Both the position numbers and the translations under genes were made by a program. Positions 11,501-23,008 of a DNA stretch of 50,000 bases are shown here, one piece after another. The first letter of the stretch is position 1. Every line of letters starts with the position of its first letter. Under the pieces are notes generated by a model that saw nothing but the letters and a program-made list of their open reading frames with translations, did not search any database and was not told the DNA's origin. The stretch is from Symbiodinium natans (taxonomy: Eukaryota; Sar; Dinophyceae; Suessiales; Symbiodiniaceae). Where the stretch lies: NCBI GenBank assembly GCA_905221605.1, contig CAJNDS010000748.1:1-50000 (forward strand). Direction: 5' to 3'.

Positions 11501-14500
11501 TCCTTTCTCCGCTCTCCTTTTGACCCTTTCCTCCTCTGTTCCTTTTGTCATTAAGTAGGGGGATAGAACAAGGGCAAGGTTAAGCAAGGAGAATGAAGGG
11601 AATGATGAGATGGAAGGAGGACTTCTCCTGCTCCTTCTAACTACCTTTGTCTTTGTGTTCTTTTCTCTTGTTCTCCACCCTCGTGTTAGATCTTAAACGC
11701 AACTCTTCTCCTCGCCCAGAACTCTTCTCCTCGCCCGGGAGTGCCCAACCCGCAAAGTGTTTCTGGAGCGCCCAACCCAGACCTGGAGCGCCCAACCCCA
11801 GTGTCCCCAGAGAGTCTCCCTGGAGTGCCCAACCCCACTGTGTTTGGAGTGCCCAGCCCCAGAGCATCCCTGGAGTGCCCAACCCCAGAGTATCTCTACG
11901 CAGAGAGGGTTTGGATGTTAAAAGCAAAATAATTTTCTCCTTAGCAATGTGGGCAGCGCAGGACCATGTCCAGAGCAGGACCCATCGTTTGCACAGGGTC
12001 TGCCTCGTAAAGTCAGAAAGGATGAGCAATGCATAGGCAACACCGGGGGGGCTCCGGAGTGAAAGAGATGGAGACAGACAGCGAAGCAAAGAGAAGGAGA
12101 CAGACAGTGGAAGAGCGACATATAGGGAAACAGGGTGAAGGACACAAAAGAGGAAAGGAGGAAGCGACGGTGAAAAGAGGGTCGCTTGGAGAACAAAAGG
12201 GGGTCAGGGAAGATCAAGAAGAAAAGGGAATAGGTAGGGCAGGGCACTTGTTTCTGCGAGCATCGCTCACTCCTTTCTTCCACGGTCTTTGTCCTTCATT
12301 TCTCCTCTCTATCTCTCTATCCTCTCTCTAGCTCTCCTTCCTTTCTTGTTCCATGTTCGTTCTCCTCCTTTCTCCGCTCTCCCTTTTCTCGGGGGCAAGG
12401 TTAAGCGAGGAGAATGAAGGGAATGATAAGATCGAAGGAGGACTGCTCCTGCGCCTTGTAACTACCTTCCACAGCTCTCTGCATGTCTCTGTGTTCTTTT
12501 CTCTTGGTTTCTTCTTAGCAATGTGGGGAAAGGGGCCTCCTCTGACACCTCTCCTTCACTCGTGGAGGCCCCTTGAAAAGAAGGCGTGTGAAATTTTGTG
12601 GAAAGAGGCAGCGCAGGACCATGCCCAGAACAGGACCCATCGTTTGCACAGGCTCTGCCTCGTAAAGGATGGGCGGTCTTTGTCCTTCATTTCCCCTCTC
12701 TTTCTCTCTATCCTCTCTCTAGCTCTCCCTCCTTTTTTTATTTCCATGTTCGCTCTCCTCATTTCTCCGCTCTCGCTTTTCTCGTGTCCATTCCATGACC
12801 CTTTCCTCCGCTGTTCTGTTTGTCATTAAGTAGGGGGGGATAGAAGAAGGGCAAGGTTAAGCAAAAAGAAAGAAGGGAATGATATGATGGAAGGGGGACT
12901 TCTCCTGCTCCTTGCAGTTAACTACCGTCCACACTTCTCCACATGTCTTTGTGATCTTTTCTCTTGTTTTTCTTCTTACCAATGTGGGGAAAGGGTCCTC
13001 CTCTGACACCTCTCCTTCACTCTTGGAGGGTTTTTGGGGAGAAGGCGTGTGAAATTTTGTGGAGGCTCAGAGATGGTTGGAGTGTGTGGAAAGAGGCAGC
13101 GCAGGACCATGTCCAGAACAGGACCCATCGTTTGCACAGTGTCTGCCTGGTAAGAATGAGCAATAAACAGAAAACACCGGGGGACGCCGGAGTGAGAGAG
13201 ATGGAGACAGATAGAGAAGCAAAGAGAAGGAGACAGTAATCAGGGAGACGAGGAAGAAGGAAGGCAGCGGAAGAGCGACAGCGAGGGCAATAGGGTGAAG
13301 GAAACAGAAACAATGAGCAAGAGGAAGGAGGAAGCGATGGTGGAAACAGGATTGCTTGGAGAACAACAAGGAGACGGAGAAAATCAAGAAGAAACGAGAA
13401 GAGGTGGGGCAGGACACTTGTTTTGTTATCCACTGTTCGCTTTCCTCGCCCTTACGCTTACTTCCCGAGCATCGCTCACTCCTTTCTTCCACGGTCTTTG
13501 TCCTTCATTTCCCCTCTCTATCTCTCCATCCTCTCTCTAGCTCTCCTTCCTTTCTTTTCCCACGTTCGTTCTCCTCCTTTCTCCGCTCTCCCTTTTCTCG
13601 TGTCCATCCCACGAGCCTTTCCTCCTCTCTTCTTTGTGTCATTAGGGGAGTAGCACAAGGGCAAGGTTAAGCAAGGAGAATGAAGGGAATGATGAGATGG
13701 AAGGAGGACTTCCCCTGCCCCTTCTAACCAGCTTCCACAGCTCTCTACATGTCTCTGTGTTCTTTTCTCTTGTTTTGTTCTTAGCAATGTGGGGAAAGGG
13801 TCCTCCTCTGACACCTCTCCTTCACTCTTGGAGGCCCCTTGGGGACGCTCTCTGAAGGCCGCCTGAAACTCTTGGGGGAAGCTCAGAGGGTTTGGAGTGT
13901 GTTGAAAGAGGCAGTGCAGGGCCATGTCCAGAACAGGGCCCATCGTTTGTACAGGTTCTGCCTCGTAAAGTCAGAAAGGATGAGCAATGAACAGAAACAC
14001 AGGGCGGCGCCGGAGTGAGAGAGATGGAGACAGATAGAGAAGCAAAGAGAAGGAGACAGTAATCAGGGAGAAGAGGAAGAAGGAAGGCAGCGGAAGAGCG
14101 ACAGCGAGGGAAACAGGGTGAAGGACACAGAAACAATCAAGAAGAGGAAGGAGGAAGCGATGGTGGAAACAGGATTGCTTGGAGAACAACAAGGAGACGG
14201 AGAAAAGCAAGAAGAAACGAGAAGAGGTGGGGCAGGACACTTGTTTTTGTTATCCACTGTTCGTTTTCCTCACCCTTACGCTTACTTCCCGAGCATCGCT
14301 CACTCCTTTCTTCCACGGTCTTTGTCCTTCATTTCCCTTCTCTATCTCTCCATCCTCTCTCTAGCTCTCCTTCATTTCTTTTCCCACGTTCGTTCTCCTC
14401 CTTTCTCCGCTCTCCCTTTTCTCGTGTCCATCCCACGAGCCTTTCCTCCTCTCTTCTTTTTGTCATTAGGGGAGTAGAACAAGGGCAAGGTTAAGCAAGG

Positions 14501-14625
14501 AGAATGAAGGGAATGATGAGATGGAAGGAGGACTTCCCCTGCCCCTTCTAACCAGCTTCCACAGCTCTCTACATGTCTCTGTGTTCTTTTCTCTTGTTTT
14601 TATTCTTAGCAATGTCGGGAAAGGG
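8510..14625. repeat. Macrosatellite, full unit about 820 bp, seven to eight variable copies
   Basis: Long units repeat head to tail. The marker catgtccagaacagg (with variants) occurs at about 9464, 10284, 11012, 11965, 12620, 13108 and 13923, so units range from about 490 to 950 bp; the complete form is about 815-820 bp. Other markers in each unit are the strings tagggggatagaacaagg and gcatcgctcactcctttc. Units differ by internal deletions and one insertion at about 11,690. Each carries purine-rich and pyrimidine-rich halves. The reading frames are short, shift between copies and are not conserved, so I do not call genes. The array stops abruptly at about 14,620 within a unit. Confidence 0.8.
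11690..11937. repeat. Minisatellite insertion inside one macrosatellite unit (gtgcccaacccc repeats)
   Basis: One macrosatellite copy is interrupted by about 245 bp holding seven or so copies of a gagtgcccaacccc motif spaced 20-35 bp apart. Neighbouring copies lack this sequence. It is G+C richer than its surroundings and begins and ends with unique sequence. It is probably a transposed minisatellite or small mobile element. Confidence 0.6.
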
Positions 14626-14629
14626 TCCC

Positions 14630-15400
14630 TTGGGCCTAAACCCTAACGCCTAAACCCTCGTGAGTATTTCGGCCTCGGGAATGGCTTGACGAAACGTCGT
14701 GACGCGACAGAAAACGAAAGTCTTCAACTATGATAACAGGCCTAGAAGCGTATATGCAAATTGATTATTAACCAAGAGCAAATGCCAAATAATACATAAA
14801 GGTCCATGCCACATAGGCCTATAGGGTTCACATGTTTATGGTTTAAGGTTGAGGAATTACCTATAGGATGAGAACCTTATAACCCTGTGTACGACTCACC
14901 TTTACGTACTATTTGATGTTTCTCTTTCCCCTGTTAAAGCTTCAAGGATTTTAAAGAATTTACAAAGACCCTTCAATTCTTGAAAACCCTGTAAACTCCT
15001 TAAAATATTGAGAGGCCTCTGGCTTTCAACATTTTAAGGATGTTAAGGAATGTAAAAGGCCACTTAGATACTTTAAAATCCGTAAAATCTTGAAAAATAA
15101 TTTCTTTTGGGAAATGCCCGGCCCTTTTTATTTTTTAACAATGCGTACATTCCTTCCAATCCTTGAAATTTTGAAACAAAATAGGTATTTTGGGAAACGG
15201 CCCGGCCCATTTAAATAGTCTAATTATGGTTTCAGCACATTTAGGACTGCAGCCTTCCAATCTCTAGATCCCTCAAGGGTTTTAGGGTTCTGACCCTGAA
15301 GGGTTTCGGGTAATTCTTAAAGCTTGGACCCTATAGGGCTAAACCCTATAGAGGTAACCCCGTCAGGGGATTAGAGATAATCTCCGAAAAGCCCTAAGGC
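14630..15400. repeat. Degenerate telomere-like and TTTAAGG-type repeat, diverged copy of the 1.3-1.9 kb region
   Basis: The stretch has cctataggcctatagggttca-type sequence, then cctttacgtactattt, then aattttaaagaattta-type sequence and a ggcccggccc motif. These lie in the same order as in 1,300-1,980, at clearly lower identity. No gene is visible. Confidence 0.5.
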
Positions 15401-15407
15401 TTTGGAT

Positions 15408-15930
15408 TGAACTTCAAACCCGGGACCCTGGATTCAAGATCCCGGGGAAACTTTTCCCTAAAAACTTTAAATCTTGAATCTTGAATCCCGGAGTATTGAA
15501 CTTCAATCCGGAGCATTGAACTTCAATACTCCGGGATTCAAGATTCAAGATTCAAGGTTCCAGGGAAAAGTTTCCCCGGGATCTTGAATCCAGGGTCCCC
15601 AGTATTGAAGTTCAATACCCCGGATTGAAGTTCAATACTTCGGGACCCTGGATTCAAGATCCCGGGTGAACTTTTCCCGGGAACCTTGAATCTTGAATCT
15701 TGAATCCCGGGAGTATTGAACTTCAATCCGGAGCATTGAACTTCAATACTCCGGGATTCAAGATTCAAGATTCAAGGTTCCAGGGAAAAGTTTCCCCGGG
15801 ATCTTGAATCCAGGGTCCCCAGTATTGAAGTTCAATACCCCGGATTGAACTTCAATACTTCGGGACCCTGGATTCAAGATCCCGGGGGAACTTTTCCCGG
15901 GAACCTTGAATCTTGAATCTTGAATCCCCA
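15408..15930. repeat. 220-bp tandem repeat made of nested inverted repeats
   Basis: The string cgggaccctggattcaag occurs at 15,421, 15,641 and 15,861, exactly 220 bp apart. Each unit contains inverted pairs: gattcaagatcccgggg with ccccgggatcttgaatc, attgaacttcaat with attgaagttcaat, and tcttgaatcttgaatccc with gggattcaagattcaaga. Nearly the whole unit can therefore fold. Confidence 0.85.
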
Positions 15931-16084
15931 CTTCAATACTCCTTGTCCCTCATCGCGCTTGACCATTGAGGCCTTGAAATTTAAGTACACTATGCACTCT
16001 AGAACCGTCTCTCAAAGAAAACAAATTACGAACGAAAAAAAGAAATACGCAGTGCCATAACAAGAAAAACACAAAACAAGCAGA

Positions 16085-16230
16085 AAAGGTGTGGATAACT
16101 CGGGGGGGGGGTACCATATATATATATATATATATCTGTATATATGTATATACATGTATATATATATATATGTAATATCTGTATATATATATGTTTACAT
16201 GTATATATATATATATATGTGCATATCTTG
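16085..16230. repeat. G-tract plus TA/TG microsatellite, inverse of the 540-620 element
   Basis: Gtggataactcgggggggggggtacc is followed by about 100 bp of TA-rich microsatellite (atatatatctgtatatatg...). Read on the minus strand it is TA repeat, C-tract, gagttatccacac, matching the arrangement near 540-600. Confidence 0.75.
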
Positions 16231-16234
16231 TTGC

Positions 16235-18945
16235 GTGTGCCCATTGACGCCGCCTTGGGGCACTTGCACGGCAGGACGCGTCGTCCGAAGATGAAGGTAG
16301 CAGATGTCTCGGAGTCACCTGTGGCTCCCACGCCCACAGCTTCCAATTGTTGGGATCAGCTGCTGCTGCGGCTGCTCAGGCCCACCTCGCGCGACGTTGA
16401 GGCATGGCATGGAGTGAATGGAGCATGCCACGTGCATATTGCTCCTTGCTTTTTGAGCAAGTACTCCAATTCTGTGATGCATTTTGCTGCGCAGGCCCCC
16501 GCAGGACCGCGCGAAGAAGGCCGGTGGTACCATGGCAGGAGTCCGTTGAGTCACTGAGCCACTGTTGCGGCTCAGCTTCGCAGATGTTCAGTTGTCTCAG
16601 TGCCTGAGTTGTGTCGCTTTTCAAGGCGCTGGAAGCTCGCAAGCCCCGGCGTCTGTGAGAGTACTGCTGTAAGATTCTGTTCAAGGTAGCCAGGATAGCC
16701 GCCTCCCGGCGTAAGCCGACCGTTGGCTGATCCAGTTCCATGGCTGCTTGATGCAGACCTTAAGGCCTCAGACACCCAGACACACTATTGATGTAGCACT
16801 CGCAAATGTCACCAGCTGGCATGAGCCTTGAGAGACTTGCTGCCCTGACATTCTTGAAATCATTGCTCAGTACTGCCGTGAGGCTTGCCTAGTCCTTATC
16901 GCCATTCCTGTGCCCGACACGAGACCTCTCGAGGTAAGCTTCACAACAGTACGCAAAGTCCATGGCATTGACAGCAGTTTTGGCATGTTTGTCTCGTGTC
17001 GCGGGGTCGCCTGCAGCTTTGGGCTACAACCTCATAGAGTAGCCCTCCGCCACCGTTCCTTGCAGTGTGTGGCTGCAAAGCAGAGCTCTAGAATGCTGGA
17101 AAGGCCACGAGCACGCTAAGGAGAGCTCTGCTGATCACTCAGAGAAATGATGGGCAGACAAAGTGCTCGACGATCCAGTAGGCAGCTCTGCCAGCACTTG
17201 CCAGCTGCATTTGCATGAGCGGCGTTGACCGTACATACATGCCCAAATATGGGTACACACATACATATATACACACACTTGCTAGAATGGCTAGAACGAT
17301 GTATATGTATACATGCCTTGCTCCATCAAGAAAGGGCGCCGTTCGCGAAAGCCAAAAGCGCCGCTCCGGAGTGCGCTCCGACACCGTCGAAAAAAGTCCG
17401 GGAGCTGGCGCTACGTGAAGTGCAAGGCGTAGGGCTTCCAGTGTTTTCAGGGTACCGGGCGCTGTCTTTCGAGAGTCTTTTGCGAGCTGGTTGGCAATGG
17501 GCTGCAGTCTGTGGTACATGAGAGGTTAGATGCAGGCTTTCCGGCGTACTGGATCGGCCCGAAATGGGTCATTGCACCCATGACCAGTGGTGCTGGAATC
17601 TGCCAGAAGGCACTGGGGCATGACAGGCATGGGGGAAGCTTCGGCTGGAGAGGTCCTTGGTCGCCACGGTTGCCGGATGCTGGAGGAACTCTGTGTTGCC
17701 TTACGCACACCACCGCGCCGCTCTGAGGCGCTTCGGGGCCGATGTTTCAGCCCACGTCAGCACGTGTCCACCGATTAACCTTTGTGGTGTGTTTGTGCTA
17801 AGCGGTGCTGGCCTGTGCGCATGGTATAGTTACGTTCCAGTGTCCAAGAAACTAGCTCGCCCCCTGAGTGTAGCGAACTTGTTCAAAGCTTCTCCTTGTC
17901 GGCGCCGGTCCTGAGCAGACACAGGGCACCCTTGTCAAATGCTGATGTACCCGAAGGCTCAATGGAAGCTAACGTTTACACCGACGTGCACGCAGTAGAC
18001 GCATCGGGTGTCTGGAGGTCACCAACCTCGCATCTCTCTGGTTCATTTATCCCTCAGATCCTTGCCTTGTCTGCGAGCCGCCCCATAGAAGTTCATCAGG
18101 TTTTCTGCTGCAATGCCATCCCACTTTACCCGACACTGACGCAGCTTCACCGGCCGTCTTTCCTGACGCATGTCGTGTGACAGAGGCATTTTCCCCCTCT
18201 TTATAACCGACGAAAATGCTCGAATGCATAAGCCGGGACCCTGAAGCGGCTGAAGCGCCTGAAGCCGAGGGAGTCCATTTTCGGCCCCCGGGCGGGTCCC
18301 CTCGACCCCCCTTTTTGGGCCCCCCTGCAGGGAGCGCACCCAGTGCGCTTTTGGGCTGCTGTTTGGACTCAAGGGGGCTTCAATTGGTTCAAGGGTTCAA
18401 AGCTGGCCAGGGTGAACATAGCCTCAACCCTAAACTCAAACTCCCCACCGTGATAAACCCTGAAATCCCCTAAAGACCCTCAACTTACTTCACCTACAAA
18501 ATAGCCCCGGAATGTTGAGCACTGGATGTGGCACATCAGCACCAAAAGCTGGTCTTGAAAAAACCTGCCCGGAAGCTGCCTCCGGTGGATGTCAAATGGC
18601 TCTGGACGGAAGCGTTAGCCCATGTTCGTTGTTGCAGATGCAGATGGTGTTGATGTTTTGGTAGCGCGCCTGCACGGAGCAGATGGGAGCTCAGTCATGC
18701 AAGGGAGCAGCAGCGCATGCAGCACCATTCACACCACCCACGCAACATGGCCTGAACTGAGAGTGAAGTACAGGCACAGCGTAGGTGTAGAATGCGAACG
18801 TGCCGGGCGATTGCCAATTTGTCGCCCGTGCCCGTGGTGGCATGGAGAAGAAGGGGGCACCTGGCTCAGGGTCCAGGGATGCTTCGGTGGTGTGGCTCAG
18901 TGGCGGGGTGCGACTTGGGTGTGTCAGGTTGACCTGTCGAGCAAG
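16235..18945. other. Low-repeat region without a recognisable gene
   Basis: The sequence has mixed composition with several open frames of 60-130 codons on both strands; none matches a family I recognise. A small TA/CA microsatellite lies at about 17,235-17,310. Given how short the exons of neighbouring genes are, unannotated exons are likely here, but I cannot support any single one. Confidence 0.4.
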
Positions 18946-20963
18946 GCGATCTCGCTGACCGAGGTCCGAGCTGGGGAGTTGGGGTAGATTCGGGTAGATG
19001 CGGGAGACGGAGGGTGGTCATGGTTTCAAGGCGCAGGTGGAAGAGTTCCAGGAAGCCTTCGGGCTCTTCGACAAGGCAGAGAGAGCTCTCTTTCTCTGTG
19101 TGTGTGTCTCTCTCTCTCACTCTCGCTCTCTCATTCTCTCTCCTCTCCTCTCTCTCTCTCCTCTCTCTCACTCTCTCCCTCTCTCTCGCTGTTTTCGTCT
19201 CGAAGTTGTGTGTGTGTGTGTCTTCGAGGACGGCGACGGGAGGATCTCCTCGGAGGAGCTCGGGGTTGTCCTGAAGGCCTTGGGCCGCAAGCCGCGGGGC
19301 GCCGAGCTGGAGACGTCAAGTCGAGCCTCAAGAGCTCTCCCAAGCAAAATACGGCAAACAAGAAGAACAACGCAAGAGTGTTGGGATATGATGGGACTGG
19401 AATTTCTTGGAAATCAAGTGGGGATAGGGAGCGAACAAGGCGGAGAAATCTTCAAAGCTTTCTCTGTTCAGCCTCGTTTAGACTTCATTTGCTTTGTACA
19501 CCCCAGGACCTCCGAGGAGTTGAAGGCCATGGTGGGGGAGGCAGACGAGGTGCGGGGAATCCACAACAAGATGGTCAGAGAACAAAAAGATGGTCAGAGA
19601 CGTCTGAGACTTCTCCCACACACGATCCTCTCACGCCGAGTAGCCTCCGTGAGCCAGATCGTGGCAGGACGGCAGCGGCACCATCGAGTTCCCAGAGCTG
19701 GACACCCAGGGACGTGTGACGTGATATGACGGGCGGGGAGCACTCGAAGGGAACAATGGAAGTGACGGAAGCCTCTGACTCCTTGACTCTTCTTTGTGCA
19801 AATTGAGAGTGGCTTTCCGATTTACAACTGTTCAACTCCTCGAAGGTTCCTGAAGCTGATGGCGAACAAGCTCCACGACTTGGACTCTGCTGAGGCTGCC
19901 GTGGTTGCAGCTGCAAGCTACAGACAAAACACTGGGCTTACACGTCGCTTGACATCACTTGGACCTGCAACAAGCATTACCTCAGCTGAGCTTTGGCATG
20001 TGCATATTCTGTTGTGTTGCAAGACCGATTCGGAATTGCCTGTGGCCAGCTTTCACTTTGTCCTTGACCTCGCACCGTTTGCCGGGCCCCTCAAAGGTTT
20101 CCCAGGCCAGAACCCCTCGGACCTTGAACGTTTCGCCTCGTCTCCTCAGCCATTTTGGATGTTGGAGCAGTGGCAGTGGCATTTGGGTTCACTGATCTTG
20201 CTTGTTTGGTGTCTCGGCGACAGGGACGGCGAACCACCGAACCTGGCAAAAGGAACTTGCGAAATGATCCGAAGTGATCATGAAGGGAGGGCAGGGTGGA
20301 AAACCTCCGTGCGCGCGACTTGGCTTCCAGATTCAATGGTCAAAAAATGCCACCAACAGCGCGCGCACACACACACACACACACGCGACGCGTTCTCTCT
20401 CTTTTCATTCTCCTCTCAACTAAGACAAAATTGCGGTAGTCAGAGTGGAGAGGAGGTCATAGGAGGGCCCACGAGCCACCAAAAACTGCCAGGAGATGCA
20501 CGAGGCTTTCATGGTGTTCGACCGCGACAAAAGTGCCCTGGCGTGCCAGGAAAGAGCCAGACCGAGCTGCAGACTGCCGACTGCCTGCCGACTGCCTGCA
20601 TGCTACGTACTGTAGGTGGCAAGGTTACCCCAAGCGAGCTGAAGCACGTCATGAACAGCCTCGGCGAGAAGGTGCATATGTGGTCAACGCCAAAAAAGAG
20701 AAGAGAGGCTGAAGCCGGAATGACCGGAGTGAGAGGTCACAAACGAGGAGATCGAAGAGATGATCAAAGAGGCTGACATTGATGGCGATGGAGAGCTTAG
20801 CTTCGATGACTTCATGCAGCCTCCTGCCCAGTTGGGTCCAGCGTGGAAGCATCCTTACTCAGTGCCTTACAGTGCCTTACTACGTGCTACGTGTGTCTCG
20901 AGGTGTGTGTGTGTGGTCCGCAGTTCAAGGTTCATTCAGATGAAGGGCTTGGGTGGCCGCTGA
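18946..20963 (+). CDS. Calmodulin-like protein with four EF hands, ten predicted exons
   Basis: Predicted exons: 18946-18963, 19031-19075, 19229-19303, 19517-19549, 19668-19696, 19846-19894, 20493-20532, 20616-20671, 20736-20818 and, less surely, 20930-20963 with stop. Phases agree at every junction and the total is 154 codons including stop, close to calmodulin's 149 residues. The start codon is not identified; the first exon reads AISLTE, the N-terminal SLTE segment of calmodulins. Calcium loops read in order: DKDGDGRISSEE, DEDGSGTIEFPE, DRDKSGKVTPSE, DIDGDGELSFDD. The central linker is FLKLMANKLHDLDSAE. EF hands bind Ca2+ and regulate target proteins. Loop 4 ends in Asp where calmodulin has Glu, which usually changes metal affinity. 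Introns begin with GT, GC or GA, end in AG and mostly precede an exonic G; several hold CT, GT or CA microsatellites. Uncertain points are the C-terminal exon (FIQMKGLGGR) and the N terminus. It could be a diverged calmodulin or a calmodulin-like/CDPK-derived protein; no kinase domain is seen. Confidence 0.85.
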
Positions 20964-23008
20964 GAGCCGGCAGAGAGCCGGTGGAGAGCCGCCGGGAGCC
21001 GCTGCCAAGTGTGCAGAGCACGGCGCGCATGCACGGACCGCACGGACTGCACGGAGCCGCTCCCCAAGGGAGCATTCGGAGGGCAGTCAAAGGCCCAGGA
21101 TGACCCAGACTGCAACTTACAGGGCCCTCTGCGTCCCCATGTCCCACGCATGTGCATGTGAGGTGATCGTAGGTCGCTAGCTCGAAGCTTTCTGCTGTCA
21201 CGAGCATTCACGAGCTGCATGAAGTCACCTGTTGCAAGTTGCAACGATGGGCAACTACATCGGACATGAACAACAAGGCCCACGCCCATCCGCAAATTCG
21301 CAGAGCCTTTACTAAGCCCCAAACTCCCTCTTAACTCCCTAAATCCTAAGACCTGATTGTAAACGGTTGCGCGTGCCGCCTCGGCAGCCGGGCCGCCATG
21401 TTCGCGAAGGCCGGACCTTTCCAGAATGCAGCCGCTCCAAGTTGTGAGCTGTCCCCGTTTGCGTCTCAAATCCCGACAAAGTCTCCGCTGGTGCGCCAGG
21501 TGCTGTCTGAGGTGCTGTCTGAGGATGGCCTGGGCCTTTTGCTTCCTGAGAAGCCCCCAAAGTGCGCTCCGCATTGGACGCTGAGGTGAAGGCTGAGCCA
21601 CGACCGCCCAGCCGAAAGAAGAAGCGCACTTGCCCAGTGCGATGGGCATCTTCCCTTTGCAATGTGCCACGTTGCAATGTGCCTTTCTGCCCCCTGCTGT
21701 GCCTGGTTCAAGTGCCTTACTGAAGGTCCTGGCAGTGGCAGTATGGGCTCTGGCTCGGGGGCACGGCTGCGGCCTCGACACCCTCCACAGACGGGAGCGT
21801 GAGAGAAAGGGAGAGAGTCGAGAAAAGAAGAGAAAAGTGTGCGCATCTCGGCAAAGGGGTATTGCTTGAAGGGCTCTCAGAGAGTTGCCTTCTTTGTTGA
21901 GGCCTGCAGCGTCCTCTTGGCATGCGCCGCGGTGCTGGTCAGCCCCGACCAGAGTCGGGGTCTCGGGGTCTCGGGTTCTCGGTCCTCGGTGCCTCTGAAA
22001 TCGGTCCAAGTTGTTTCAGCTGAAGCGCCGAAGGCAGCACGCTTTCCAATTCCACACCAAACTCCACTTCTTGAAGCTGCTTGCTCTCCCCACACGATAA
22101 GTACCTGTACCGCACACCCCGCACATCCAGTCTGTAAGAGTCTTGCAAAGTCCGTAGCGCCGCGCTTGATCTATTTTCGAGGGTTTGTTGTTGGTCTTTG
22201 ATAAGACTTTTTCTCAAGGCCTGCTGGAGACCTTGGCACGGCACCGAGCTGCACCCTGGATGCTGCATGCTGCTCCGAGAAGTGGCAAATGACTCTCAGG
22301 TAAATGACCGAAGCCTCATTGACCACGTGAACCTCAACGCGCTCGGTCCGAGTTCGTGAAATTGTGCTTTCAGCCTGTGACATGCATAGAAAGTTGATGA
22401 AATTTGTCTAGAGAAAGTGACAAAAAAGGCACGGACCTGGCAAGCAGACGCCGTGAGGTTCTTCGAGGCTCGCCGCAATGACTCACAGATGCGATGGCAC
22501 AACGATTACGTTGAAGTCCCATCTGGAAATGGCGTAGATCGAAACCTCATGAAACCTAACATGCCGCGCGCCTTCCTTCTCGAGAGAACCGCCTTTCGAA
22601 GAGAAGCGCTGAAACCCAGCTTGGTCAGCGCTTTGGACGAGCAAGGGATCGTGGTGAATCTTGGGGGCGATTTCGAGCACCAACGACACAAAAACCGCGA
22701 GAAAAGGGGGCTGGAGCAGAGAAACGGCGAGTCCACACCACAGGTTGGACTCGAGATTGGCCCGCAAGTGCCCGCAACCCCCATGCCCTAAACAGGGAGC
22801 ACTCCCATGTGCGCACCTGCTTTTGTGGGTGAGGGATGGAGAATCGGCGACGTCCAGCGCTTGGGCGGGATCGTCGTCTCCAACCACGCGAGCCGTGTCC
22901 CGAGTCACGAGCCTCACAAGCCTCGCAATTGAGCGCACAGTCGGCACAGCATGGAAGTGCTGAAGCTGCGGTGCTAAAGCTGCTACGTCGTTGGGCCGTT
23001 TCCTGAAG
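20964..23008. other. Intergenic/intronic stretch, no confident gene
   Basis: This lies between the calmodulin-like and cathepsin-like genes. Open frames exist, including a plus-strand 63-codon frame at 21,398-21,589 and a 124-codon frame at 22,417-22,791, but neither resembles a family I know. A hydrophobic stretch read as EACSVLLACAAVLVS (about 21,898-21,943, plus strand) could be a signal-peptide or membrane exon of the downstream cathepsin-like gene. That is speculation. Confidence 0.35.

Noticed and set aside
20936-22009. 357-codon minus-strand frame
   Set aside because: It has no recognisable domain, low-complexity composition, and opposes the direction of all supported genes; part of it overlaps the predicted last exon of the calmodulin-like gene.
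22875-22905. FMN-dependent hydroxy-acid oxidase motif (GIVVSNH, plus strand)
   Set aside because: The seven residues match by chance. The expected following GGRQLD and the rest of the barrel are absent.
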